Assembly: GCA_025992895.1 (NCBI GenBank)
Contig: DAJPGA010000001.1
Coordinates: 445,001-509,000 of the forward strand
Direction of reading: 5' to 3'
Length of the DNA: 64,000 nucleotides
From: Veillonellaceae bacterium
GTDB lineage: Bacteria > Bacillota > Negativicutes > Veillonellales > Dialisteraceae
Every line of letters begins with the position of its first letter. Position 1 is the first letter of the stretch. The translations under genes were made by a program, and so were the position numbers. The notes under the pieces were generated by a model. The model made no database searches. It was not told where the DNA came from and worked only from the letters and a program-made list of their open reading frames with translations. This document shows positions 19,964 through 30,839 of the stretch, in pieces.

Positions 19964-20011
19964 AAAAAGAACTATTGCGAAGCGATTTTTCGTTTCACAA
20001 TAGTTCTTTTT
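19964..20011 (+). terminator. Terminator after the DtxR gene (bidirectional)
   Basis: AAAAAGAACTATTG and CAATAGTTCTTTTT form a long stem with A and T runs on both sides, so it can serve both the regulator gene and the convergent ugd fragment. Confidence 0.8.
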
Positions 20012-20030
20012 GCTTTTACTATAGTATTCC

Positions 20031-20343
20031 TTAGTCTCTGGTAAAGAGGTCTCTTGTATAAACCTTTTCCTTCACATCTTCGAGGTCTTTTTCTTCGCGG
20101 TTGGTGAGGATGATGTCGCATTCATCCTTGAGCTGCTGGAGGTCTTTCGTGACGGGGATGCCCATGAAGGAGTCTCCCTTGTAAGACGGTTCGTAGATGA
20201 GAAGGGGAATGTCCTTGTTCTTCAGACGCTCGATGACGCCCTGAATGGCGGAGGAGCGGAAGTTGTCGCTGCCGCTCTTCATGATGAGGCGGTAGATGCC
20301 GGCTTTCTTCGGATTTCTGGCGGCAATGCGGTCAGCGATGAAG
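20031..20343 (-). pseudogene. ugd: UDP-glucose 6-dehydrogenase, C-terminal part separated by IS insertion
   Basis: The minus-strand sequence encodes SFIADRIAARNPKKAGIYRL and IYEPSYKGDSFMGIPVTKDL, the C-terminal UDP-binding domain of UDP-glucose dehydrogenase, ending at 20031. The remaining gene lies at 22075-22946; an IS element sits between. Joining the halves across one copy of the 3-bp duplication restores TRKSFIADR in frame. The fragment has no start of its own except one created by IS sequence, so the enzyme (UDP-glucuronate formation for capsule or other glycans) is probably lost. Confidence 0.88.
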
Positions 20344-20411
20344 GATTGGTGCGGATTTGTTAATACAGACAAATAAATATCATAAAAAATCTAATCGTAC
20401 TTTAATCTTAA

Positions 20412-21369
20412 TCATGCAGCCATTGGAGCTGCGTTGAATACTTCCATTGGAGCTAAAAGATGTAATTTGCGCTGAATGCGTTTGTTGTTGTAGAAGTAGA
20501 TGTAGCCGTTGATCATGCTTACCACTGCTTTACGGCTGGTGAATTTACGTGTGTAGTAACGTTCGCGCTTCAGCATTCCCCAGAACCCTTCCATCAGACC
20601 GTTGTCTGCACAGCAGCCTACACGGGACATGCTGTGAACCAGTCCTGCTTTTTCAACAATCTTATGGAATCCGTTGCTTGTATACTGGAATCCGCGGTCG
20701 GTATGAATCATTGGATGTTCTCCAGGATTCTCTTTAAGTGCCTTTTCCATTGTCTCAAAAGCCAGTGCAGTATTGTTCCTGTCGCCGATGACATAAGAGA
20801 CAATCCGGCGATCATGGCCGTCAATAATCGCGCTTAAATATAACTTGTGCAAAACTCCATCAGCAGTTGTGTACTTGAATTCAGTGACATCCGTCATCCA
20901 TCTTGCATTGGACACGCCGGCATCAAAGTCACGGTTCAGCAGGTTTTCAAAAATGTACTTTGGATCCTTTGCGTTACGAGTGCAACCATCGGTCTTGTAC
21001 TTGATCACGGACTTAATATTAAGTATCCGCATGATACGAAGAACCAGACTGTCGCTTACATTTATATTGATGTTGTCATCCTTCTTGATCCAATCGTTAA
21101 TCCGGCGGTATCCCATATCCGGATATTCCTGATGGGTTTTCATGACCTCCTGTGCGACCTTTTCTCTCAGCAGTTCACGGCCGCTCTTAATATGATTCAG
21201 CCATCCGTAATAAGCTGCCCGGGAGACCTTTGAGAGTCGGCAGAGACTTTCTATGGAGATGTTGGTTTCTTCATGGACTTCTTTTATGGCTTTAAAATCT
21301 CTGAGAAGGTGAGTAAGGCTGAATCCTTCGAGGAACGCAACCTTTCCTCTATCTCCATCTTTTTTTTTA
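20412..21369 (-). CDS. IS3-family transposase OrfB, made by -1 frameshift from OrfA
   Basis: DDE integrase-type catalytic protein. The acidic residues are in WMTDVTEF, HTDRGFQY and NGLMEGFWGMLKRE, and the C terminus holds YFYNNKRIQRKL. The first ATG is at 21143, but the reading frame is open upstream (LCRLSKVSRAAYYGWLN, normal OrfB N terminus) back to the A9G run at 21360-21368, so translation is expected as an OrfAB fusion. No stop occurs between the slippery site and the ATG. Confidence 0.85.
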
Positions 21370-22015
21370 GCAGGGCAATCTCTGCTATAAGATCCTTCTG
21401 TTCTTCAAGAAGTCTGGCATTCTCCTGACGCAGCTGTTCTTCTTCGGTCCGGGGCGTTTGGAGCCTGATCGGCTTTCCTCTGTAATCCTCAAGACCAACT
21501 TCGCCCATTTCCTTGAACTTTTTTACCCATGTGTAGAGCGTTTGGTAGGACATGTTGTACTTCTTGGCTATCTTGTTATAATCGCATCCACTGGCGATGC
21601 ACTCCTGAACGATTCTGACTCGCTCTTCCTTGACCGATTGCTGGCGTTTGCCCATAAGATCTCCTCCTTCAGAAACGAGGTCTGTCAACTTATGCTCATT
21701 ATACGCCTCAATCCATGTTTTAAGGGAGAGTGTGCCGGAAATTCTGTATTTGGCACAGACGGAAAGCATGGAAACACCGCCTTTAAGATATTCCTTTACG
21801 GCCTGGATCTTCATCTGATTGGAGTAGTAAGACAAATGCTGCCTGGGCCGCAATCCCTTAAAGCCCTCCTCTTTATACCGGAGGACCCATTTCCTGAATG
21901 TTATGCGGCTCATATGAAGATTTTCAGCTGCCTGGGTAATCGTAACACCCTGATAGAGATATGAAGCAATCTGGTCTAACATTTCCTCCGGGGACGCTTT
22001 GGTTTTACATGGCAT
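21284..22015 (-). CDS. IS3-family transposase OrfA (double helix-turn-helix)
   Basis: 243 residues, longer than usual OrfA, with two HTH modules: VTITQAAENLHMSRITFRKW near residues 29-48 and CDYNKIAKKYNMSYQTLYTW near 142-161. A leucine-zipper-like segment (EEQLRQENARLLEEQKDLI) follows. It starts behind AGGAGG 8 bases upstream. It binds the IS ends and, by frameshifting at A9G, gives the fused transposase. Confidence 0.87.
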   Translation of the reverse strand: MPCKTKASPEEMLDQIASYLYQGVTITQAAENLHMSRITFRKWVLRYKEEGFKGLRPRQHLSYYSNQMKIQAVKEYLKGGVSMLSVCAKYRISGTLSLKTWIEAYNEHKLTDLVSEGGDLMGKRQQSVKEERVRIVQECIASGCDYNKIAKKYNMSYQTLYTWVKKFKEMGEVGLEDYRGKPIRLQTPRTEEEQLRQENARLLEEQKDLIAEIALLKKKMEIEERLRSSKDSALLTFSEILKP

Positions 22016-22074
22016 AAGAATGACCTCCTAATATATTTATGATATTATTCTGTCTTTCTTGTTGAATCATACCA

Positions 22075-22946
22075 GATTTCCTTGTCTCGTTGGAATCGAC
22101 GACGGCGCGGATCATGGTTTCCGGGATGCCTTCGAAGTTCGAGAGGAGCTGGCGGGTATCCTTTGGCAGGCAGTATCCGCCGTAACTGAAGGACGGGTTG
22201 TTGTAGAAGTCGCCGATTCTGGGGTCGTAGCCCATGCCTTTGATGATGTCGGCGGTCTTCAGGCCCTTTTCTTCGGCATAGGTGTCGATTTCATTGAAGT
22301 AGGCGACGCGGATGGCGAGGAAGGTGTTGGAGAAGAGTTTGATGGACTCTGCTTCGGAAGATCCTGTGATGAGGACCGGGATATTCTCGCGGACGGCGCC
22401 TTCCTGTTCCAGGGCTGCGAATTTTTCTGCTTCGGGGCGGAGGGCTTCTTTGCCTTTCGGGATCCCGACGATGATGCGGGACGGGTAGAGGTTGTCGTAG
22501 AGAGCTTTGCCTTCACGGAGGAATTCCGGTGCGAAGAGGATGGAAAGGTCAGGATAGACGGCAGAAATTTCCTGGGTGTATCCGATCGGAATGGTGGATT
22601 TGATGATGACGATGGCCTTGGAGCCGACGCGCTGGATCTGGGAGAGGATGGCTTCGACGGCCGATGTGTCGAAGTGGTTCGTCTCCGTGTCGTAGTTCGT
22701 CGGAGCGGCGATGACGATCAGGTCCGCGTCCCTGTATGCGCTGTCGCCGTCCATGGTGGCGGTGAGGTCGAGATCCTTATGCGCCAGGTAGTCTTCGATG
22801 TAATCGTCGACGATCGGGGATTCCTTCCTGTTGACCATATCCACTTTTTCCTGGATGACGTCCACGGCAGTGACCTTATGGTGCTGGGAAAGGAGGATGG
22901 CATTGGAGAGGCCGACGTAGCCTGTGCCTGCAATTGCGATTTTCAT
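22075..22946 (-). pseudogene. ugd: UDP-glucose 6-dehydrogenase, N-terminal part interrupted by IS
   Basis: Residues 1-290 of the enzyme are intact: the NAD-binding GTGYVGLSNA at the start, the linker helix, and the active-site Cys259 in GGYCLPKDT. The frame then runs into the IS and stops after about 23 foreign codons (at 22005). The UDP-sugar domain is cut off, so activity is unlikely. A promoter-like TATAAT on the minus strand near 22986 precedes the gene. Confidence 0.88.
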
Positions 22947-22989
22947 GGTGAGCCCTCTTTCTGAAGAAATTATCCCTTTTATTATACAC

Positions 22990-23500
22990 TCTTTTCTGGC
23001 CTTTAGTCATGGGAAATCGGGTGGAAATGATTAGGTTTTAATGCTTATGCAAGAAGAGGGGGGACCTTATGAAATACTGCGATTTTATCTAAATAAAAAA
23101 TTGGTTTATACTATAGATGGCAGGAGATGCAAACAAAGTGCATCTATCAGCGCATCCTTCCCGGGTCAGGCGCCCTGCCGAAGGACCGCCCCGCGGCCGG
23201 ACAGTTAAACTTACGTTTTCACTCCCCGGTCCGCTGCGGGACCATCCATATTGCCCGTCTGCTCCCTCCCTGGATGAACCTTCCGCCTTGACGGCTGCGT
23301 CTCCATACCGTGCAGCCCGTAATCCCGGCTGCAGACGGGTGTGCCATCGTCCCACTCTCCATCATGGACGACGGCGGTGAAAAAGACTTCTGGTTTCCGA
23401 CTAGGAGTCTTTTTTGCTGGGATTTTTGGAGATGGCACAAAAATCATGCACAAGGATGGAATGCTGTCCTGAAACTTATATAAGTTAGGAAAAACCCTAT
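22990..23500. other. Intergenic region with one terminator-like hairpin
   Basis: No supported gene; frames here lack ribosome binding sites and known domains. AAAAAGACT at 23380 and AGTCTTTTTT at 23406 form a terminator-like hairpin. The GC-rich stretch 23150-23380 loosely resembles adhesin flanking sequence but could not be assigned. Confidence 0.45.
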
Positions 23501-23610
23501 CGATTCTTACTATTTCTCTTAGGGGTCTTATTTAATTTATACTGATAGCAAGATAGAGAAATTTCCATAAACAGAAAGGCGGAAATTTCCTTCATTCTGT
23601 TCAGGCTTTA

Positions 23611-23622
23611 CTTCGGGGGAAG
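23611..23622 (+). promoter_or_regulatory. GGGG-loop hairpin in the TAA2 leader
   Basis: CTTC-GGGG-GAAG, 32 bases before the TAA2 start; a second G-rich run (CGGGGGGA) near the start provides the ribosome binding site. Confidence 0.5.
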
Positions 23623-23653
23623 AAAGTCCATTCAAAAATCGGGGGGATTTTTC

Positions 23654-25078
23654 ATGACAAAAGAAACCAGTTCCAGAAAACAGCATTTCCGGAAAGGCGC
23701 CGCTGCAGCTTTGGCAGCTCTTCTTCTTTCCACATCGGCCTATGCCATGGCAGCCGCTCCATCTGTTACCGCAGGAAGCGGGGTCAACAGCATCGTCATC
23801 GCAACCGAGACAGCCTCTGCGGATGGCCAGGATTCCATTGCGATCGGCAATGATTCCAAGTCTTCCAATGACCAGACCGTCGCTGTCGGCGATACGAGCG
23901 AGGCCAGCGGAAGAAAGGCCGTCGCCATTGGCTACAAGGCTTCCGCAACGGACGATCATGCCGTCGCTGTCGGATCCATGGCTGCCGCATCGAGCACCCG
24001 TACAACGGCTGTCGGACTTCTGAGCCAAGCGTCGGGAGCCCGCTCTACCGCTCTCGGCTCTCAGGCCCATGCCGATGTGGAGCAGGGCGTGGCTATCGGC
24101 TATGCCAGTGTTTCCGACCGGGCAGGAAATTCTTCCAATGGCTATGACCCGGTCACAAATGCTTCTTCTACGAGCAGCAATATGACCTGGAAGGGCACTT
24201 ACGGGGCAGCGTCCGTGGGTAATTCGGGCGAAACCCGTCAGATCACTTATGTGGCGGCAGGGGAGAAGGATACGGATGCTGTCAACGTGGCACAACTGAA
24301 GAAACTCCGCACGTACGCGACCTATCAGGAAGGCGACGGTGTCACCATCACGGATAACTCCGATGGCAGCCATCAGATCTCGGTTGCCAAAGGAACCATG
24401 GATCAGATTAATACAAATACGTCTGATATTGCTTCGAACAAGGACAGCATCGACAAGAATACGAAAGACATCGCTGCAAACAAGGACAATATCGACAAGA
24501 ACACGAAGGACATCGCTTCGAACAAGGACAGCATCGATAAGAACACGAAAGACATTGCGACGAACAAAGACAATATCAGCAAGAATGCCGCTGATATTTC
24601 AGTCAATAAGGACAATATCGCACAGAATGCCCGCGACATCCGCGGCCTGAACAGGGAAGTCCGTCAGGTCGGCGCAGGCGCAGCCGCTCTGGCCGGTCTC
24701 CATCCGGTCGACTTCGATCCGGACAGCAAGTGGAATGTGGCCGTTTCCGGCGGTTCCTACAAAGACCAGCAGGCCCTTGCTCTCGGCGCATTCTATCATC
24801 CAAACGACGATACCCTCTTCTCCGTAGGAAGCACACTCGGCAACGATGACAACATGGTCACCGTGGGCGCCTCCTTCAAACTGGGAAGCAAGGGAAATAT
24901 CGAAAAGATCAACCCGTCTCAGGCTGCTAAGGAAATCACCAGCCTGAAGAAAGAAGTCGCTGAACTCAAAGCGGAAAATAAGGAACAGAGCGAAACACTC
25001 GCCGCACAGCAGAAACAGCTCGCCAGACAGGAAATCCTGATTCAGAAACTCATGGCAAAGACCGGAGTGACGGAATAA
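23654..25078 (+). CDS. TAA2: trimeric autotransporter adhesin, intact
   Basis: 474 residues. A signal peptide ends near STSAYAMAAA; AIG-type head repeats follow (about 40-160), then the neck TDAVNVAQLKKLR. The stalk holds five 14-residue units of the form DIASNKDSIDKNTK (about 255-325). The YadA barrel (VGAGAAALAGLHPVDFDPDS, near 336-410) is followed by a 60-residue coiled coil that must lie in the periplasm. It is the shortest intact member and uses the same barrel subtype as TAA3, TAA6 and TAA7. The start follows TCGGGGGGATTTTTC. Confidence 0.93.
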   Translation: MTKETSSRKQHFRKGAAAALAALLLSTSAYAMAAAPSVTAGSGVNSIVIATETASADGQDSIAIGNDSKSSNDQTVAVGDTSEASGRKAVAIGYKASATDDHAVAVGSMAAASSTRTTAVGLLSQASGARSTALGSQAHADVEQGVAIGYASVSDRAGNSSNGYDPVTNASSTSSNMTWKGTYGAASVGNSGETRQITYVAAGEKDTDAVNVAQLKKLRTYATYQEGDGVTITDNSDGSHQISVAKGTMDQINTNTSDIASNKDSIDKNTKDIAANKDNIDKNTKDIASNKDSIDKNTKDIATNKDNISKNAADISVNKDNIAQNARDIRGLNREVRQVGAGAAALAGLHPVDFDPDSKWNVAVSGGSYKDQQALALGAFYHPNDDTLFSVGSTLGNDDNMVTVGASFKLGSKGNIEKINPSQAAKEITSLKKEVAELKAENKEQSETLAAQQKQLARQEILIQKLMAKTGVTE

Positions 25079-25213
25079 GGGAAAACGCCTGAGAGGAAGA
25101 TTTTTCCAGATTTCCCTTCTCTTGGGCTTTCCATAATATGGACATCCAAAGGCGTTGCCATACGCCGCCCCTCAGCTTACACGTAAAGGATGGACCATAT
25201 GCAAAGAGAAGAA

Positions 25214-25237
25214 GGCTCCCGGACAGGGGGTCTTTTT
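25214..25237 (+). terminator. TAA2 terminator
   Basis: GGCTCCC pairs with GGGGGTC (two G-T pairs) around GGACA, followed by TTTTTC. Confidence 0.65.
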
Positions 25238-25589
25238 CGTTGGAGTTCTGATACTTCTGATATCCATGAAATTGATGTTACTAATCAGATTCTGTTATAA
25301 GTAAGTGAGGAAAGATCATAAGATACGCATATGAAATAACGGACTCATTCACGAATATTTCTATAATCTGCTGAAAGAAGACCGCAAAACGAGTGTCTGT
25401 CTTTAGGGAAAACAGGGAATTAGTATCTGATTTTTGGAGAAACAAGTGTATTTTTACAGCTGAAAAGAGGAGACCTATCGCAGGAATGCATAAGAACGGG
25501 AAGAGCTAGAACGATTCATCCAACCTATAATAAAAGTATAAACTTCTTATTTCTTATTAGTATTTCTTATAATTTTGCTTTTATTATAT

Positions 25590-26220
25590 ATTGAAGTCAA
25601 AGAACGGGAGATTTAAATACGCTGATAATTGGTAAAGATCTTTCATCAGGGCAGATCCGAGGAGACTGGGGAGTTTCCAGGGAGCGGCCGAAGGTCCTGC
25701 ATCAGCATCCCGATCAAGCAGTGGTCCGGGGGACGGACGTGAATTTTCTTTCGGGGGAAAGGGAATCACCGTAACCACTGCGGCGATATACTCGCAAGCC
25801 GCCAGGGGGGCTCTTACGATTTTGAAAAGTTTTCAAAGCACCTTTTTTCGCAGCGAACGCCAGGCAAGGAAGTCCGTCTTCTTCCCCGCGTTTGACTGCG
25901 ATTTTTGTTTTTAACGGCAGAGCGCCAGCCCAGGCTGACCGGCTGCCAGCATGTACCGGGAACTTTCTAAGGAAATTTCCCATTCATCCCATACGGGAAT
26001 CAGCATCGCATGAGGGGGCACATCTATCTCCAAACTCCAACCTTCCCCTCTCATCGGGCATTCCATATAGTTCGTCATGACCTTCCCAATTAAAGACCGG
26101 TCCGACCCCCTTCCCATACTAGTCGGATGGCCGCATGACGGACAGTCGAAAGGCAGAACCTGCTATTCAGGCCTATTCGAGTGAAAAGGACTTCTCTCGT
26201 CAAGGAAGTCCTTTTTGCGT
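25590..26220 (+). pseudogene. Solo adhesin remnant 1 (leader and 3' end, coding region deleted)
   Basis: The 5' part matches the TAA3 leader: GAACGGGAGATTTAAAT, then the hairpin CTTTC-GGGG-GAAAG at 25748. It then enters ACGATTTTGAAAAG, aligned to the start ATGATTTCGAAGAG of TAA3 with the ATG lost. After about 35 degenerate codons the sequence jumps to adhesin 3' flank, including ATTCCATATAGTTCGTCATG at 26060 and the shared terminator at 26184. The whole passenger and barrel are missing, presumably by recombination between repeats. Confidence 0.7.
26184..26218 (+). terminator. Adhesin-type terminator of remnant 1
   Basis: AAAAGGACTTC/GAAGTCCTTTTT followed by GCGTGGG, the same module as after TAA3, TAA4 and TAA5. 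Confidence 0.8.
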
Positions 26221-26334
26221 GGGAAGGGGAGGCACGTTCGATAATATCCATCAGCATCGCAGCGGAAGGTTTTGACCTGCCCCAGCGGGGTGGATCCAGC
26301 CTATCCTTATACTGATGCTGGTGAAAGGGGTGCA

Positions 26335-26535
26335 GTTCTACGAGCGCAGCGAGGTAGTATGGTTTTGAACTTGACCTTGCCCTGGAAGGGAAGGTGCCCG
26401 ACCTCAAATTCTGATGTCGGGCGGATGAGTTGCATTTCCTCAGCCGTAGGCTGGTTTTGTGGTTTTTAAAGGTACATTTTCTAAAAGGGTCGGATAGGAT
26501 TGATTTCTTCAGCCGCAGGCTGGTTGTCTGATGTT
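26335..26535. repeat. Interspersed palindromic repeats
   Basis: Modules CGAGCGCAGCGAGGTAGTATGG, CCTTGCCCTGGAAGGGAAGG, TCCTCAGCCGTAGGCTGG and TTCTTCAGCCGCAGGCTGG, just after the remnant 1 terminator. No gene. The rest up to 26890 is AT-rich promoter-type sequence shared with the upstream region of remnant 1. Confidence 0.65.
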
Positions 26536-27033
26536 TCAATGCACGAATCCCATCCATTTCCTTTATATCCTCTTTTATCTTATCTATTTCCTTTATCACT
26601 CCATCGAGGAATCACATAAGATACACGTACAGCGGGGCGAATGTGTCCATGAAGTTTTCTATATGTTCTTAAAAGAAGAGTGCACCTGCTATTGAGTGTT
26701 TCTCATGAGACCGGGTTATTTTTCACAAAAAGTGCCTAATCCAATCGCAGAACGATGAGCAGCATATAACGAAATAGAATAGGGCATACAGTTTGCCCTG
26801 ATTTCCTTGATACCTATAACAAAAGTGCCGACCTCTTATCCCTGACTCGTATTCCTCTTAATATCGTAATTACTATATATTTAAGACAAGAATGGGAGAT
26901 TTGAAGCGCGCGTTTGAGGGGAATTCTCTATCAACGAATGGGCCGGTCTGGAACCAGGGAATTTCAGGCGGCTCATGGAGCTTATCACTGGCAAACGCGG
27001 CGCCCCGATCCGGCAGTACGCCTTGAAAGGACT

Positions 27034-27047
27034 CTTTCGGGGGAAAG
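27034..27047 (+). promoter_or_regulatory. GGGG-loop hairpin in the TAA3 leader
   Basis: CTTTC-GGGG-GAAAG, 62 bases before the TAA3 start, identical to that of remnant 1. Confidence 0.55.
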
Positions 27048-27108
27048 GGTCCATGGCGGCTGCTTAATTTGGAAAGGTATCGTTTGTGGACCGCCGGGGG
27101 GATGTATT

Positions 27109-30100
27109 ATGATTTCGAAGAGTAGTTTTAATGCACGTTTTTCGGGACGCAGCAGATGTCAAGGGAAAAAGGTACGCCTTTTCCTTGCTTCTGTCTGCGC
27201 CTTTTTGCTTTGTACGAGTGCGGCGCTGCCTGCGCAGGCTGCACCGGCCAATGATATCGTCCAAGGCCAGGGGGCATTTATCTATTATGGCATGGATCCG
27301 GATACCCGCCCGAAGGGCATGAGTATCGCCATTGGAAATAATGCGAAGATCGATCTGGGCACACGAACGGAGGAGGCACTCCTTTCCTTCGGATATGGCA
27401 AGGAGAGAGGCAAAGATGATGACAGATTTGGTTACACCATAGCTGACAACACGGAAGCGAAGGAAAATCTTCCGGAAGGAATTGCCATCGGCACGAATTC
27501 TTTCGCAAGGGCAGGATCGATTGAAATCGGCGCGCATAATCTGGGAGCGGATGTGGAGATCGGGGATACAAAGGGATCGGAATTCAGCACGTACGGCTTC
27601 AGTCCTGCAGCCGGCAGGCAGCTAGGCGTGGCCTCGACGACGGTTGGCACGAATTCGTATGCAAACGGCATGTTCACGACGACCTATGGCAGCTACAATG
27701 TGCAGTCGAGCTAGTATCAGGAACTCCATATGATTGATACCATTTTTGATGGATATAAGAATGCGTTTGGCACTGTCGTCGGTTCCTTGAACTCCAATGA
27801 ATCGATGGCTGCCTTTCCTCATTCCGGCGCGGAAAACTCCATCATCGGGACGGGAAACCGTGTCAATAACAGCAGCGGAACCATTACCATCGGCACGGGC
27901 AATGAGGTGAAAAATACATGGGGAGTCACTTCGGCAACGATGATTCTGAGTCAGCCGCTTGATTCTCCCAAAGCCATGCAGGATGCAATCATTGACGGAG
28001 CCAGGAAATACCCGGGCGGCGCTGTCATGGCCATCGGCAATGGGAACAAGGTCGACAGCGTGTCCTTTGCCAGATCCTTGGTACGGGGAATGAGCTTAAA
28101 GGCGTAAACGGCCTCTTTGATGGCGACAAGTATGTCATGATCGACGGATACAACAATAGTTTCACGAGAGCAAACAATACGACGGTCATCGGAACGGGCA
28201 GCAAGGGAAGCTATGTAACCAAGACCATCGTATTGGGAGATAATGCCAACGTGACAAACGTTACCGGCGATGTCATGATCGGCGATACAAACAGCGCTTC
28301 TTATGTCAATTCCTCTCTGGTGGCAGGCGCTAAGAATACCATCACCGGGGAGGCTGGTAAACCAAGCGCATCCAACATCTTGACCGGTGAAGGAAATACA
28401 GCATCCGCCGTGCAGCATGTTTCTGCCATCGGGTCGGGGAATACCGTCAACAATACGGCAACGGCTCAGATTTTCGGCGATACGAACAGCAATAGTTATC
28501 AAGTCTATTCACAGATGATTGGCTCAGACAATACACTGACCGGCACGGCAGATGTGAAGGGAGCATACAACCAGCTTATCGGTTCAAGAAATAAAGCTTC
28601 CAGTGCGCAGCATCTCCTGGCGGCAGGCACCGGAAATACCATCACCAATACCAGCAGAGTGCAGGTCTTTGGCGACACAAACAGTGCATCGAATACGGAT
28701 TTGTCGCAGATGATCGGTGCGAATAATGTTTTGTCCAACACGGCTGGCATGGCACAAAACACAAACGATATCCAGATCGGTTATGGTAATTCAGCCATCA
28801 ATGTGCAGAAGGTTTCCGAAATTGGTTCGTCTAATAAGGTCTATAATGCAACAATGTCACAGGTCATCGGTGACAACAGGTATCTTACCGGCGCTGACCG
28901 TTCCGTCGTCATCGGGTCGGCAGACAGCAATGCGACGCAGATGACAAGCGATGATATCGTCGCCATCGGTTACAATTCCTATGCGACCGTTGCAGGCGGT
29001 GCAGCCTTCGGTTCGGGCTCCGTAGCAGGTACGGCAGCTGGTTATGCAGGCTATGATCCGCTGACAAATCTTCTTTCCCTGAATACATCCCCGGCCTGGA
29101 AATCGACAAGGGGCGCCGTTTCCGTCGGCGACGTTTCCAAAGGCATCACCCGTCAGATCACGGGCGTGGCAGCCGGCACGCAGGATACCGATGCCGTCAA
29201 CGTGGCACAGCTGAAGAAGGTCGTCTTCGCCCAGCAGAATGCGACGCAGCCAAATATCAAGGCAGGGAACGGCATCCAGGTCATCAAGACATCTGACGGC
29301 ACGTACACCATCAGCGCGAATATCACCGGTACCACATCTGAGACGGGCCATACATCTGCCAGCGTAGGAAATACGACTGCCGCAGGCACGAATACGAAAA
29401 CAGCAGTCACGACGCATTCCAACCTGGCTGCTCAAGACACAGCAGGCACTGCAGGTACAGGAAATACAGGAACGTCGAGTGCCAATTCCGGCGGAACGAC
29501 GATTCTTCCAATTACCCCGGACAGCAATACGAGCGTCGAGAATGGTGAAGTCGTCGTGATCAAGAACGTTACGGACCCGACTAATTTCAAGGCAGACGAC
29601 GGGAACAGCGCATCGATTTCCCCGAAGGGCACACTCTCGATTCTTGGGGACAGCACGAATACGGAAACCAGTATTTCCGGCGATTCGCTGAAAGTAACGC
29701 TCAAGAAAGACATCACCGTCGACAGCGTCAAAGCAGGAAACACTACCATCAATAACGATGGCGTCACCATAAAAGGCGGCCCGTCCATGACAGCAGGCGG
29801 CATCAATGCAGGCGGCAGGAAAGTGACAAACGTCGCACCTGGAGAGATTTCCGCATCGTCCACGGACGCCGTCAACGGCTCGCAGATTCATGAACTCAAG
29901 GGCAGCATTACCAATAACACGACCCACCTGACCCAGCTCGACAACCGCGTGGGCGACCTCGATCACCGCGTCAACGAAGTCGGCGCAGGTGCAGCCGCTC
30001 TGGCGGGCCTCCATCCGGTCGACTATGATCCGGACAGCAAGTGGAACGTCGCCGTCTCCGGTGGTTCCTACAAAGACCAGCAGGCCCTCGCCCTCGGCGC

Positions 30101-30425
30101 TTTCTATCATCCAAATGACGACACGCTCCTCTCCTTGGGAACGACCGTAGGTTACAACGACAACATGGTTACCGTCGGCGCCTCCTTCAAAGTAGGAAGC
30201 AAAGGAAATATCAGAAAGATCAATCCATTTCAGGCCGCTAAGGAAATTACCAGCCCGAAGAAAGAAGTCGCCGCGCAGAATGTAAGACTTGCTGAGCAGG
30301 ATGAGAAACTCGCTGCCCAGGACGAGAAAATCACAGCGCAGGACCGCAGAATCGAAAAACTCGAGGCCATGCTTGAAAAACAGCAGACCCTCATCCAGGA
30401 ACTTTCCGAGAAAGTCTCCCGCTGA
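27109..30425 (+). pseudogene. TAA3: trimeric autotransporter adhesin with TAG and frameshift
   Basis: About 1100 codons. The start follows CCGGGGGGATGTATT and a signal peptide ends near LPAQAAPAND. Codon 202 (27712-27714) is TAG where TAA4 has CAG. Near 28070 one C is missing (GCCAG against GCCCAG in TAA4), shifting the frame; the correct frame continues from there to 30425. The head is close to that of TAA4, while the barrel (VGAGAAALAGLHPVDYDPDS) and the periplasmic coiled coil match TAA2. Two lesions make it a decaying gene, although a donor of sequence for recombination. Confidence 0.88.
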
Positions 30426-30600
30426 TCCCGCAAGGGAATCCGCTTCGCTGAGAGGGCACTTATACAAACTCCAACCTTCCCCTCTCACCGGGCATTCCAT
30501 ATAGTCCGTCATGACCTTCCCAATTCATCCACTCCGACCCCTTCCCATACCAGTCGGATGGCTGCATGACGGGCACGAAGGCTCACCTGTCCTTCGGGCA

Positions 30601-30635
30601 AAAAAGGACTTCTATCGTCAGAGAAGTCCTTTTTG
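30601..30635 (+). terminator. TAA3 terminator
   Basis: AAAAAGGACTTCT/AGAAGTCCTTTTT, then GCGTGGGGG. An inverted repeat CCGTCATG (30506) / CATGACGG (30565) lies between the stop codon and the terminator. Confidence 0.85.
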
Positions 30636-30839
30636 CGTGGGGGAATGGGGGAAGATGGGAAAGATGTGCGATGATGCTTCGTCTTTTTAGAGAATGCACC
30701 TCTTTCGGCTGGCTTGGTTTCTTCATTCGGGAAGGGGGATTAACGCCCTTGAATAATCCTCCTTCCTCATTTACTCATGCATATTCATTTATGCATGACT
30801 TTTTTACTTTTGCCCTTTTACCGGAATAAAGAAGAAGGA

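Larger units (their letters stand above)
20347..22074 (-). mobile_element. IS3-family insertion sequence, 1728 bp
   Basis: The element begins TGGT and ends ACCA (terminal TG...CA) with imperfect inverted repeats that share GATT, AGACA and ATCATAA blocks. It is flanked by a GAT duplication (20344-20346 and 22075-22077). It holds overlapping orfA and orfB in the minus orientation with an A9G slippery run for -1 frameshifting. It interrupts ugd. All parts look intact, so the insertion is probably recent. Confidence 0.9.

Noticed and set aside
23117..23380. 87-codon frame between ugd and TAA2
   Set aside because: Arg/Pro-rich translation of GC-rich spacer without ribosome binding site; overlapped by equally long frames on the other strand.
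24411..24640. Regular 42-base repeats as a possible CRISPR array
   Set aside because: They are in-frame coiled-coil units of TAA2 (and 40960-41220 of TAA6) without spacers; no cas genes are present.
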